Position numbers and translations under genes: made by a program
The notes under the pieces: generated by a model
What the model was told of the DNA's origin: nothing
The model's input: only the letters and a program-made list of their open reading frames with translations
Database searches by the model: none
Part shown: piece by piece, positions 43,151 through 51,544 of the stretch
How the letters are laid out: each line of letters opens with the position of its first letter
Numbering within the stretch: position 1 is the first letter of the stretch
Origin: Vallitalea pronyensis
Lineage (GTDB): Bacteria > Bacillota > Clostridia > Lachnospirales > Vallitaleaceae
Reading direction: 5' to 3'
Assembly (NCBI RefSeq): GCF_018141445.1
Contig: NZ_CP058649.1
Span: 1,941,001 to 2,005,000, forward strand
Length of the DNA: 64,000 nucleotides

Positions 43151-44086
43151 ATGAAGTATATTTTCATTAATCTAAAGCGATTTGATGTAAGTAGAGCTAA
43201 AGGCGGTATATGCCCACAAGATGATGCTGTGTCATGGATACATGGGGTCATGGAGGAAAGCTTAGCCTATGACTTAGGCAAGTTAGAAGGCATTGAAGTG
43301 GTTTATATGTTACCAGAATCACTTTTGTCTACAGGAATGAATGTCTTAACAAAAGCTCATACTAGTGATAGGAAAAACCTGTCCATCGGTTCCCAGAGCG
43401 TTTATCGAAAAGATATTGAACCAGGTGGAAACTTCGGAGCCTTTACATCAAATCTGCCAGCAGCAGCCGTTAAAAGCTTAGGATGTACATGGTCCATCAT
43501 TGGTCATTCCGAAGAACGTCAAGATAAGTTGGAAATCATGGAACAGTTTGAACCCACATTAAGACAACATGAAGCATCCTATCAACAAGCCATGGCCAGC
43601 GTAAACCATCTGATGAGCAAAGAAGTTGCTTGTGCCTTAAAGCAAAATCTTCATGTTCTGCTATGCATCGGTGAATCTGCCGAGGAAAAGGGAGAAGGCA
43701 CTTGGGAAGAACAGAAGGTGAACATCAAGAAAGTACTAAAGGCTCAGTTATTACAATGTCTGAGAGATAATCGTCATCTCTTGGGAGACAACAAAGTGGT
43801 TATTGGCTATGAACCCATTTGGGCCATTGGACCCGGTAAGACACCACCTGAAAAACCGTATATTGCATTTGTTTCAGATTATATCAAAACATGTGCGAAA
43901 GAAGAACTGGGCATTGATAATATCCCTGTTGTATATGGTGGTGGTTTAAAAGAAGCCAATGCCAACATGATAGCAAGCATTGATACCATTGACGGTGGTC
44001 TCGTTGCTTTAACAAATTTTGAACAGCCTATTGGGTTTGAAGTAGCCAGTCTTAAAAAGATTATTGACCAATACCAACAGGTATAA
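43151..44086 (+). CDS. Triosephosphate isomerase-like protein
   Basis: 311 residues, longer than the usual 250 of glycolytic triosephosphate isomerase. The catalytic set is retained: N-x-K near the N-terminus (FINLKRFDV), His in SIIGHSEERQ and Glu in IGYEPIWAIGPGKTPPEKP; the phosphate loop is YGGGLKEAN. An insertion of about 50 residues lies between the catalytic His and Glu. ATG 43151 has AGAAAGGTG upstream; GTG 43145 is too close to it. Its place as first gene of a LacI-controlled operon with a LarA homologue suggests a specialised sugar-phosphate isomerase, in the manner of the tetrose-phosphate isomerases of erythritol pathways, rather than the housekeeping enzyme. Confidence 0.8.
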   Translation: MKYIFINLKRFDVSRAKGGICPQDDAVSWIHGVMEESLAYDLGKLEGIEVVYMLPESLLSTGMNVLTKAHTSDRKNLSIGSQSVYRKDIEPGGNFGAFTSNLPAAAVKSLGCTWSIIGHSEERQDKLEIMEQFEPTLRQHEASYQQAMASVNHLMSKEVACALKQNLHVLLCIGESAEEKGEGTWEEQKVNIKKVLKAQLLQCLRDNRHLLGDNKVVIGYEPIWAIGPGKTPPEKPYIAFVSDYIKTCAKEELGIDNIPVVYGGGLKEANANMIASIDTIDGGLVALTNFEQPIGFEVASLKKIIDQYQQV

Positions 44087-44116
44087 AAAAACACATTATA
44101 TAGGAGGATATGAGAC

Positions 44117-45553
44117 ATGAAAGTTAATTTTGAGTATGGACAAGGTGTCATGACAGCAGAATTACCAGAGGACAGAACAGATGTATTTATTCCAGGAACT
44201 ACGGTACCAGACCCAGCGTATATTCCAGAAGATCAGATTGTGGAAGTAACAAGAGAATCCATTCTTAATCCCATAGGGATGAAACCCATCAGTGACTTGG
44301 TAAAGAAAGGCTCAAAAGTAACCATTGTTTTCCCAGACCGGGTAAAAGGCGGCTTCCAGGATACTGCCCACAGAAAGATTTCCATTCCCATTATTCTTGA
44401 AGAATGTTTTAAAGCAGGTGTTGAGAAGAAAGATATCTTACTCATCTGTTCCAATGGTTTACACCGAAAGAATACGGAAAAAGAAATTAAATCCATTCTT
44501 GGTAACAAAGTCTTCTATGATTTTTGGCACAGCAATCAAATCATCAATCATGACAGCGAAGACTATGACAACTTAGTGGACCTTGGTGTGGATGAGAACA
44601 ATAACCCTGTCATCATGAGTAAACAAGTCTATGAATCAGACCTTGCTGTATTTATTGGTCACACACTTGGTAACCCTTATGGCGGTTATTCAGGTGGTTA
44701 CAAACATTCTGCAACAGGCATTACCCATTGGAAATCCATTGCCAGCCATCATGCACCACATGTGATGCACAGAGATGATTTCACACCCGTTAACGCACAA
44801 TCATTAATGCGTTCCAAGTTTGACACCATTTCCATGCACATGGAAAAAGAAATGAATACCAAGTTCTTTATGTGTGACGCTGTACTGGATACCAAAGCAA
44901 GACAAATAGCAGTTTTCTCAGGCTATGCCAAAGAGATGCAGCCCATCTCATGGAAGGTAGCAGATGAAAGAACGTATGTACCCTTTGCAGATGAAAAATA
45001 TGACATTATGATTTTTGGTATGCCTCAGAATTTCCACTATGGAAACGGAATGGGTACCAACCCTATTTTCATGATGCAGGCAGCTTCAGCACAGATTATT
45101 CGTCATAAACGGGTCATGTCGGACAATTGTGTTATGATTTTCTCATCCATCTGTAACGGTTATTTCCATGATCAGGAATTTCCTTCTTACAGAGAAACCT
45201 ATGAGCTTTTTCAACAAGATTATCATAATCAATTACCGGATATGGCTGAACATGGTGTAAATTTTGCTATGAATAAGTATTATACAGACCTTTACAGATT
45301 CAATTATGCTTATCACCCATTCCATGCTTTTTCCATGATGAGCTGTGGTCACTTAGCAGAAAAACATTGTAGTGCAGTATACTGTGTAGGTGCCTATGAA
45401 CCAGGTTTTGCTAGAGGTATGGGGCTTAAAACAAGGGCTAGTTTTGAAGAAGCTTTGGAGGATGCTAAGAAGTATGTGGGTGCTAATCCCAAGATATTGG
45501 CATTGCCACTTACATTTAAAACAGCATCTGTTCACCTTTGTATGAAAGAATAA
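44117..45553 (+). CDS. larA: LarA-family nickel-pincer racemase/epimerase, divergent
   Basis: 478 residues, about 50 longer than lactate racemase of Lactiplantibacillus plantarum. The nickel-pincer lysine is K196 in YSGGYKHSATG, and H212 is 16 residues further on, the spacing of the nickel-ligand His in lactate racemase. H116 in SNGLHRKN matches one catalytic His, but the second catalytic His (ten residues before the lysine) is N186 here. The cofactor is thus likely bound while substrate chemistry differs, so a hydroxyacid other than lactate, perhaps a sugar acid, is expected. It has TAGGAGG upstream and is followed by the whole cofactor operon. The residue mapping is from memory of the L. 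plantarum sequence. Confidence 0.88.
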   Translation: MKVNFEYGQGVMTAELPEDRTDVFIPGTTVPDPAYIPEDQIVEVTRESILNPIGMKPISDLVKKGSKVTIVFPDRVKGGFQDTAHRKISIPIILEECFKAGVEKKDILLICSNGLHRKNTEKEIKSILGNKVFYDFWHSNQIINHDSEDYDNLVDLGVDENNNPVIMSKQVYESDLAVFIGHTLGNPYGGYSGGYKHSATGITHWKSIASHHAPHVMHRDDFTPVNAQSLMRSKFDTISMHMEKEMNTKFFMCDAVLDTKARQIAVFSGYAKEMQPISWKVADERTYVPFADEKYDIMIFGMPQNFHYGNGMGTNPIFMMQAASAQIIRHKRVMSDNCVMIFSSICNGYFHDQEFPSYRETYELFQQDYHNQLPDMAEHGVNFAMNKYYTDLYRFNYAYHPFHAFSMMSCGHLAEKHCSAVYCVGAYEPGFARGMGLKTRASFEEALEDAKKYVGANPKILALPLTFKTASVHLCMKE

Positions 45554-45604
45554 TCAAAAAAGTGATAAAGAAATAAACATGTTGTATATCGTGTACTGGA
45601 TTTT

Positions 45605-45661
45605 AAAATAGAAGTAAGTTAAAATAGAAGTAAGTAAAATAGTAGTAAGTTAAAATAGAAG
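45605..45661 (+). repeat. 16-bp tandem repeat ahead of larMN
   Basis: About 3.6 copies of an AAAATAGAAGTAAGTT unit (15-16 bp each) fill most of the larA-larMN gap and end at the larMN ribosome binding site. The tract is purine-rich with no pairing potential. It may be a slippage tract that varies between strains. Confidence 0.7.
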
Positions 45662-45674
45662 AGGGGGAATACAT

Positions 45675-46688
45675 ATGCATATGGGTGATGCGCTCATCTC
45701 ACCAATTGTTGGCGGTACCATGTTAGCTGCAAGTACAGGTGTTATGGGCTATTCGATTCATCAATTAAAAGGTGAGGTATTTGAGAAAAGATTACCCCTT
45801 ATGGGGGTTATGGGTGCATTTTTATTTGCTGCACAGATGATTAACTTTGCTATACCAGGTACCGGGTCAAGCGGTCATATTGGCGGGGGAATTCTTCTCG
45901 CCATTATCCTAGGACCCAGCGCAGGATTTTTGACACTGGCAAGTGTCTTGTTAATACAGGCACTGTTTTTTGCTGATGGCGGTTTGCTTGCTTTTGGTTG
46001 TAATCTGATTAATCTAGGCTTTTTTACATGTTTTGTAGCCTATCCTATGATTTTTCGTCCAATGGTTCGTAAAGCCGTGACAAAGAGGCGGATTATCATT
46101 GGAGCCATACTGGCATCTATCGTTGGTTTACAGCTTGGCTCACTGGGCGTTGTGGCTCAGACTTGGTTTTCTGGTCGGACAGAATTGCCATTATCCACCT
46201 TTTTATTATTCATGCAGCCTATTCATCTTGCCATTGGCATTGTTGAAGGCATGATTACAGGGTTGATTGTGAGTTACTTATATAGCCAGAATGCAGCTTT
46301 CATCTATGCTCATCAACAATCTGATGACGTAAAAACAGCCATGAAACCTAAGCGGCATCTTGTTATGAAGGTAATGGTGGCGGCTCTTGTAGTGGGAGGC
46401 TTAATCTCACTATTTGCTTCTTCCAATCCAGATGGGCTGGAGTGGGCTGTTTTTAAGACAGCTAACACGGAAGAAGTAGCGAATGAATCAACGGTCATTC
46501 ACTGGCTTGAAAGAGCCCAAGAACAGATTTCTTTCATGCCAGATTATGGGTTTGGCGGTCGCATGTCGTCGGACAAAGCAGAGACCAGTGTTTCGGGCAT
46601 TGTAGGCAGTTTCATAACACTTGGTATTGTACTACTGCTGGGTATAGGCATAAAACGCCGTGGCAGAAGGGTGTCACAAAATGAATAA
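45675..46688 (+). CDS. larMN: Nickel ECF-type transporter core, LarMN fusion (CbiM/NikM plus PDGLE domain)
   Basis: 337 residues. The N-terminus MHMGDALISP is the CbiM/NikM metal-binding start, in which the second-residue histidine takes part in nickel binding. About seven transmembrane helices follow to about residue 215. The C-terminal part is the CbiN/NikN-like PDGLE domain (LISLFASSNPDGLEWAVFKT at about 250-265) with a last membrane helix (GSFITLGIVLLLGIGI). It is the substrate-binding component of a nickel importer. AGAGGGGG precedes the start. It overlaps LarQ by 8 bases. Nickel is needed for the pincer cofactor built by LarB, LarE and LarC. Confidence 0.9.
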   Translation: MHMGDALISPIVGGTMLAASTGVMGYSIHQLKGEVFEKRLPLMGVMGAFLFAAQMINFAIPGTGSSGHIGGGILLAIILGPSAGFLTLASVLLIQALFFADGGLLAFGCNLINLGFFTCFVAYPMIFRPMVRKAVTKRRIIIGAILASIVGLQLGSLGVVAQTWFSGRTELPLSTFLLFMQPIHLAIGIVEGMITGLIVSYLYSQNAAFIYAHQQSDDVKTAMKPKRHLVMKVMVAALVVGGLISLFASSNPDGLEWAVFKTANTEEVANESTVIHWLERAQEQISFMPDYGFGGRMSSDKAETSVSGIVGSFITLGIVLLLGIGIKRRGRRVSQNE

Positions 46689-47376
46689 AAGACTCCTGTC
46701 CATGTTCAATCTAGCTGAACTGGAACAATTTGCCAGGCGTAAAATTTGGTGGAATCAGGTGCATCCCATCATGAAGATTCTGATAACATTATTGTATATC
46801 GTTGTTGTCACTTCCCTTGGTAAATATCAGCTTAGCCAGCTGCTCCTATTTGGCATCTATCCCATCATCATCATCACCATAGCTGATATTCCCTTTGGTG
46901 TTGTTGGTAATAAGCTGATTATTCCTGCTATTGTAAGTATGGGATTAGGTGTATTCAATCCTTTTCTAGATCGAGAGATGGTCATAAAAGTCGGTGAAAT
47001 TGCTATAAGTGGTGGCATCATTTCCTTTGTAACGCTTTTTATCAAAGCCATGTGGACCTTATCAGCAACCCTGTTGTTGGTTGCAACAACACCCATTGAA
47101 GAAATAGGAAGAAGTCTTATCAGGCTCAAAGTGCCTGTAAGACTCGTGATGTTATTATTGCTTATGTACAGGTGTATCACTATTTTGTTGGGAGAAGTGC
47201 ATCGAACAATGGAAGCATACAGTCTTCGCTCCAGGCGTGGTCATGGGATACACATCCATACATGGGGATCGTTGGTTGGTCAGATTATGATAAGGTCGTA
47301 TCACCGGTCCAATGAGATTTACAATGCCATGGTGTTAAGGGGTTATGATACCAGCGGTGGTTCAATTGAGATATAA
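46681..47376 (+). CDS. larQ: Nickel ECF transporter transmembrane subunit LarQ (CbiQ-like)
   Basis: 231 residues with five to six membrane helices and the CbiQ coupling region at the end (MEAYSLRSRRGHGIHIHTWGSLVGQIMIRSYHRSNEIYNAMVLRGYD). That segment contacts the ATPase LarO. ATG 46681 has GAAGGGTG upstream and overlaps the end of larMN. Confidence 0.9.
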   Translation: MNKRLLSMFNLAELEQFARRKIWWNQVHPIMKILITLLYIVVVTSLGKYQLSQLLLFGIYPIIIITIADIPFGVVGNKLIIPAIVSMGLGVFNPFLDREMVIKVGEIAISGGIISFVTLFIKAMWTLSATLLLVATTPIEEIGRSLIRLKVPVRLVMLLLLMYRCITILLGEVHRTMEAYSLRSRRGHGIHIHTWGSLVGQIMIRSYHRSNEIYNAMVLRGYDTSGGSIEI

Positions 47377-47402
47377 ATGGGATGCAGTTAAGGGAGAGGA
47401 AC

Positions 47403-48137
47403 ATGGTTGTTTTTGAAAATGTCAGTTTTGGGTATACCCATAAGAAAGTTCTCAAGGCAGTTAATCTTAAGATAAAAAAAGGACAATCTGTAGGCATTGT
47501 TGGTGCTAATGGAGCAGGAAAATCAACCCTCATAAAATTGATGACAGGTCTAATCATACCCACAGAGGGACGTGTTCTAGTAGATGGTATGGATGTTTCA
47601 TCAAAGGCTATTAAGGCCATAAGAAAAAAAGTAGGTTATACCTTTCAAGATCCTAATCACCAACTTTTTATGCCCACTGTTTTTGAAGATGTGGCTTTTG
47701 GTCTAAGACAAGAAGGCCTGTCAAAGAAGGAAGTAGAAGACAGGGTTAGAAAAATACTGAAAGAAGTAGATGCTTTGCATCTTTCTGACAGGCCATCATA
47801 TACTTTATCAGGTGGGGAAAAGCGAACCATAACCTTGGCCACAGCCTTATCGACCAATCCAGAAATACTCATTCTGGATGAACCATCTATTGGGTTAGAC
47901 CCAAGGTCAAGAAGAGGCTTAATAAGGTTATTAACCACAAGAAATGAAACCAAAATCATCACAACACATGATATGGATATGGCTTTAGATTTGTGTGACC
48001 GCATTATTGTTTTATATGAAGGTAAGATACAGGGTGATGGAGAACCCATGACCATATTTAAGAATAAAGCATTATTATGCCAAAGCCACCTTGAATTGCC
48101 TTTGAGGATGCAAGGATGTCCAGTCTGTTCTAAGTAA
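47403..48137 (+). CDS. larO: Nickel ECF transporter ATPase LarO (CbiO-like)
   Basis: 244 residues. Walker A GANGAGKSTLIKLM (about 34-47), Q-loop FQDPNHQLFMPTVFEDVAFG, ABC signature LSGGEKR, Walker B ILILDEPSIGLD and the switch His in ITTHDMD are all intact. The C-terminus ends in a small Cys-containing tail (RMQGCPVCSK), which may be a local feature. ATG 47403 follows AGGGAGAGG. Confidence 0.93.
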   Translation: MVVFENVSFGYTHKKVLKAVNLKIKKGQSVGIVGANGAGKSTLIKLMTGLIIPTEGRVLVDGMDVSSKAIKAIRKKVGYTFQDPNHQLFMPTVFEDVAFGLRQEGLSKKEVEDRVRKILKEVDALHLSDRPSYTLSGGEKRTITLATALSTNPEILILDEPSIGLDPRSRRGLIRLLTTRNETKIITTHDMDMALDLCDRIIVLYEGKIQGDGEPMTIFKNKALLCQSHLELPLRMQGCPVCSK

Positions 48138-48158
48138 TTGGTTAAAAAGGAGAATGAT

Positions 48159-49661
48159 ATGAAAGTATTATATTATGATGTATTTTGCGGTATAAGCGGT
48201 GATATGCATCTGGGTGCATTACTTGATTTAGGTGTTAAAGAAGATTATTTAAAAACAGAACTCAGAAAACTGAATATTGAAGAGGAATACGATATTGTTG
48301 TGACAAAAGGCATGAAATGTGGTATCAGTGGAACAAGGGTGGAAGTCATTCTTCATCATGATAAAGGATCCCAAGAAGGCAATCATCCTCATGAGCATAA
48401 CCATGACCACCATCACCACCACGTTCATGATCATCAGCATGACGATACGCACCAACATGGACATGAACATAGCCATGATGATGCTCATGAACATGGACAT
48501 AAACATAGCCATGATGATGCTCATGAACATGGACATAAACATAGTCACGACGATGCTCATGAACATGGACATAAACACAGCCATGACCATGCTCACCAGC
48601 ATGGACATGAACATAGTCATAATGATGCTCATCACCATGGGCATGAACATAGCCATGAACATGCTCACAATCATAGCCATGACCATCATCACCATAGAAA
48701 CTTTACCATGATTAAAGACATGATTAATAAGAGTACACTAAGTGATGGGGTTAAGGCGTTAAGTATTGAGATGTTTCGACTGGTTGCGGTAGCTGAAGGT
48801 AAAGTGCATAACAAGCCTATGGGAGAAGTTCATTTTCATGAAGTAGGCGCTACGGATTCCATTGTGGATATGGTAGGTGCGGCCATTTGTATTGATGCAC
48901 TTCAAGTGGATAAAATCATAGCATCCAGTATTCAAGTAGGCGGCGGCTTTGTGACCTGTGCTCATGGGAAAATGCCCGTACCCGCACCAGCAACAGTAGA
49001 AATATTACAAGGTGTACCATTAAAATACAACCTTGTCCCCTTTGAGACGACTACACCAACAGGTGCAGCCATCCTCAAGGCTACTGTATCAGCGTATAAA
49101 GATGAACATGACATGCGTATCCATAAAATAGGTTATGGCTTGGGTTACAAAGATTTTGAAGTGCCAAATGCCTTACGTGTTTATTTGGGTGAAATAGAGG
49201 ATGCACCTGGTGATTTGGTCATAGAAAACCAATACGTTATGGAAACAAATATTGACGATATGAATCCTGAAATCTTCACATACATTGAGCAAAAGCTCTT
49301 TGATGCTGGCGCACTGGATGTCTATAAGACACCTATTATGATGAAGAAAGGCAGACCAGCAGTAACATTAAGTATTCTGTTCTCAAAAGAAAATAGAGAA
49401 GCGCTCCAAAAAATAATGTTTACTGAAACATCATCTGGCGGTGTGAGGGAAACACAGGTTGTGAAATCCATGCTAAAGCGGGATTTTGTGGACGTTGAGA
49501 CATCATATGGTTCAGTAAAAGTTAAAAACCTCTACTATGAGGGTAAATGTATTAAATGTAAACCTGAGTACGAAGACTGTGCAAGATTAGCTCATGAACA
49601 AGGTGTTCCCATTCAAGCAATCTATGATGCAGTGGAAAAAAAGGTGTGTGACGCGGATTGA
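48159..49661 (+). CDS. larC: LarC nickel insertion protein with a long histidine-rich insert
   Basis: 500 residues. LarC uses CTP to insert nickel into the pincer cofactor. The N-terminal MKVLYYDVFCGISGDMHLGALLDLG, the core HEVGATDSIVDMVGAAICIDAL, TTTPTGAAILK and the C-terminal METNIDDMNPEIFTYIEQKLFDAGALDVY are conserved LarC (DUF111) features. Residues about 76-180 are roughly half histidine, built from 12-residue units of the type HGHKHSHDDAHE. Many LarC proteins have a short His stretch here; this one is unusually long. No frameshift is present, unlike the L. plantarum gene, which needs one to make full-length LarC. It has AAGGAG upstream of ATG 48159 and overlaps larE. Confidence 0.93.
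   Translation: MKVLYYDVFCGISGDMHLGALLDLGVKEDYLKTELRKLNIEEEYDIVVTKGMKCGISGTRVEVILHHDKGSQEGNHPHEHNHDHHHHHVHDHQHDDTHQHGHEHSHDDAHEHGHKHSHDDAHEHGHKHSHDDAHEHGHKHSHDHAHQHGHEHSHNDAHHHGHEHSHEHAHNHSHDHHHHRNFTMIKDMINKSTLSDGVKALSIEMFRLVAVAEGKVHNKPMGEVHFHEVGATDSIVDMVGAAICIDALQVDKIIASSIQVGGGFVTCAHGKMPVPAPATVEILQGVPLKYNLVPFETTTPTGAAILKATVSAYKDEHDMRIHKIGYGLGYKDFEVPNALRVYLGEIEDAPGDLVIENQYVMETNIDDMNPEIFTYIEQKLFDAGALDVYKTPIMMKKGRPAVTLSILFSKENREALQKIMFTETSSGGVRETQVVKSMLKRDFVDVETSYGSVKVKNLYYEGKCIKCKPEYEDCARLAHEQGVPIQAIYDAVEKKVCDAD
48443..48690 (+). repeat. 36-bp in-frame tandem repeats coding the LarC histidine-rich insert
   Basis: Six to seven 36-base units, each around ATGGACATRAACAYAGYCA, repeat within larC. 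Units near 48480-48580 are almost identical at DNA level, suggesting recent expansion. All are in frame and coding; there are no spacers. Confidence 0.8.
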
Positions 49662-50452
49662 GTGCTTATAAAAGACTATTGGCTTATATAGAAAAATTGG
49701 AGAGTGTAGCTGTTGCTTTTTCAGGCGGTGTTGATAGTACATTTTTAGCCTATGCAGTACGAGAGGCTCTTGGAGATAAGGCCGTTGCAATCACAGTGGA
49801 TTCCCCTTATATACCAAGATGGGAAATTGATGAAGCTAAGGTATTGGCTAAAGAAATAGGTATACGCCATGTTATTTTGCCAGCAACCATCCATGAATCC
49901 ATTGCACATAATCCATCCAATCGATGCTATTTATGTAAAAAAGTTATTTTCTCATCCATACTGGAAGAGGCAAAACGTCAAGGTGTCAAGGTAGTGGTAG
50001 ATGGGTCCAATGTAGATGACACAAAAGACTATCGACCAGGACTTGCTGCTCTTCACGAATTAAATGTACGCAGTCCATTGATGGCTTGTGAGTGGACCAA
50101 AGAGATGATACGGGAATCATCAAAGGAAGTAGGATTAACAACCCATGATAAGCCAGCCTATGCTTGTTTACTCACCCGGCTTCCATACGATACAACCATT
50201 ACCCAAGAAGAACTAGAACGCATTGAAAAGTCAGAAGTTTATTTAATGACACTTGGATTTCGAGCTGTTAGAGTCCGTTCTCATGGTCAGCTTGCTCGGA
50301 TAGAAGTTGCAAGAAACATGAGGAAAAAGTTGTTTGATGAAGCATTATTAGATAAGATATCCCATACACTTAAAACTTATGGTTATGACTATGTGACCAT
50401 TGAAGCTTCCGGTTATACCATGGGCAGCTTCAATCAACAAATTGGGAAGTAA
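49658..50452 (+). CDS. larE: LarE sacrificial sulfur transferase
   Basis: 264 residues. The PP-loop ATP-binding motif is FSGGVDSTFLAYAV (residues 21-34). C170 in KPAYACLLTRLPYDT is in the position I recall for the sacrificial cysteine that LarE gives up to thiolate the pyridinium dicarboxylate adenylate. Further cysteines are C90 and C93 in NRCYLCKK, so a cluster-recycling form cannot be excluded. The start is TTG 49658, overlapping the larC stop codon, with AAGGTG upstream; the unusual start implies translational coupling. Confidence 0.92.
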   Translation: MSAYKRLLAYIEKLESVAVAFSGGVDSTFLAYAVREALGDKAVAITVDSPYIPRWEIDEAKVLAKEIGIRHVILPATIHESIAHNPSNRCYLCKKVIFSSILEEAKRQGVKVVVDGSNVDDTKDYRPGLAALHELNVRSPLMACEWTKEMIRESSKEVGLTTHDKPAYACLLTRLPYDTTITQEELERIEKSEVYLMTLGFRAVRVRSHGQLARIEVARNMRKKLFDEALLDKISHTLKTYGYDYVTIEASGYTMGSFNQQIGK

Positions 50453-50491
50453 CCAATGTCCCATGTATTCTAGGTAAGGAAGGAGTCAATC

Positions 50492-51238
50492 ATGCGAAAA
50501 TATGAATTGGAACAATTACTGCATAACGTAAAGCACAGTGATTTGACAATAGATGATGCGGTAAAGCAACTGGAATCTTTACAAATTGGCGATTTAGGTT
50601 TTGCAAAAATAGATAACCATCGTGAGCTTAGGGTTGGCTATCCAGAGGTTGTGTATGGTGAAGGAAAGACCAGTGAGCAAGTGACTGAAATAGCCACATA
50701 CATGCAAGCGAAAGGTCAAAATGTGCTTATAACAAGAAGTAATGACCATATGTATGAGACGGTGGTTAAAGCATGTCCTAAAGCAAGATACAATCCTTTA
50801 GGACGAACCATCAGTATCGTCAATAAAGCATACCAAGAAACGTCATCAAAGATTTCAATCATTGCAGCTGGTACATCCGATTTGCCAGTGGTTGAAGAAG
50901 CCTATGAAACGGCTAAAATATTTGGTAATAAAGTGGAAAAGATCATCGATGTTGGTGTTGCTGGCATTCATCGGCTATTTAACCAAATGGATAGAATTCG
51001 AGAGGCAAAAGTGCTTATCGTTGTTGCAGGTATGGAAGGGGCTTTGGCAAGTGTTGTAGGTGGTCTGGTAGATAAACCCATCATTGCAGTACCTACCAGT
51101 GTTGGCTATGGTGCTAATCTGGGAGGTGTGGTTACGTTGCTAGGCATGCTCAACAGTTGTGCCAGTGGGGTTAGTGTCGTTAATATTGACAATGGTTTCG
51201 GTGCTGCCTACAATGCCAGTATGATTAATCGCCTATAG
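50492..51238 (+). CDS. larB: LarB, pyridinium-3,5-biscarboxylic acid mononucleotide synthase
   Basis: 248 residues. The C-terminal half is PurE/AIR-carboxylase-like (ISIIAAGTSDLPVVEEAYETAKIFGNKVEKIIDVGVAGIHRL and VVAGMEGALASVVGGLVDKPIIAVPTSVGYGANLGGVVTLLGMLNSCASGVSVVNIDNGFGAAY). LarB carboxylates nicotinic acid adenine dinucleotide as the first step of nickel-pincer cofactor synthesis. AAGGAGG lies ahead of ATG 50492. It ends the operon and is followed by a strong terminator. Confidence 0.94.
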   Translation: MRKYELEQLLHNVKHSDLTIDDAVKQLESLQIGDLGFAKIDNHRELRVGYPEVVYGEGKTSEQVTEIATYMQAKGQNVLITRSNDHMYETVVKACPKARYNPLGRTISIVNKAYQETSSKISIIAAGTSDLPVVEEAYETAKIFGNKVEKIIDVGVAGIHRLFNQMDRIREAKVLIVVAGMEGALASVVGGLVDKPIIAVPTSVGYGANLGGVVTLLGMLNSCASGVSVVNIDNGFGAAYNASMINRL

Positions 51239-51253
51239 TATTATCACGACCAT

Positions 51254-51288
51254 CAGGAAGATTGGATGACCAATCTTCCTGTTTTTTT
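51254..51288 (+). terminator. Terminator of the lar operon
   Basis: Perfect 12-bp stem CAGGAAGATTGG / CCAATCTTCCTG with a 4-base loop followed by seven T residues. The remaining gap to 51544 holds only the next promoter. Confidence 0.95.
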
Positions 51289-51469
51289 GTCTTATAGAAA
51301 GCCCCTAGTTCAGCATTTGGATATACAAGCATTTTCACTAACGATACTGTCTTTAATGGAACAACATGCTTTGCAAGACACAAAACAGCCCTTTTGTTAT
51401 AATTATAAGCCCTCCTGTTGCAAGTGTTAGGTTATCTCTGACATCTCTTTGCATCTTTGACAATAGGTA

Positions 51470-51498
51470 TTGAACATCAGACTAAATAAATGTACAAT
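51470..51498 (+). promoter_or_regulatory. Predicted promoter of the GNAT gene
   Basis: TTGAAC at 51470-51475 and TACAAT at 51493-51498, 17-base spacer, 47 bases upstream of the start codon. Confidence 0.55.
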
Positions 51499-51544
51499 CT
51501 TATATATAAAGGATTCTTTAGGAATCGTTAAGGAGATGAATCAA

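Noticed and set aside
48460..48690. Regular 36-bp repeats resembling a CRISPR array
   Set aside because: The units are contiguous, in frame and code for the LarC histidine-rich insert; there are no unique spacers and no cas genes.
48249..48711. Met-rich frames on the opposite strand and in another plus frame over the LarC insert
   Set aside because: They are by-products of the histidine-codon repeats; the larC frame has a ribosome binding site and full family conservation.
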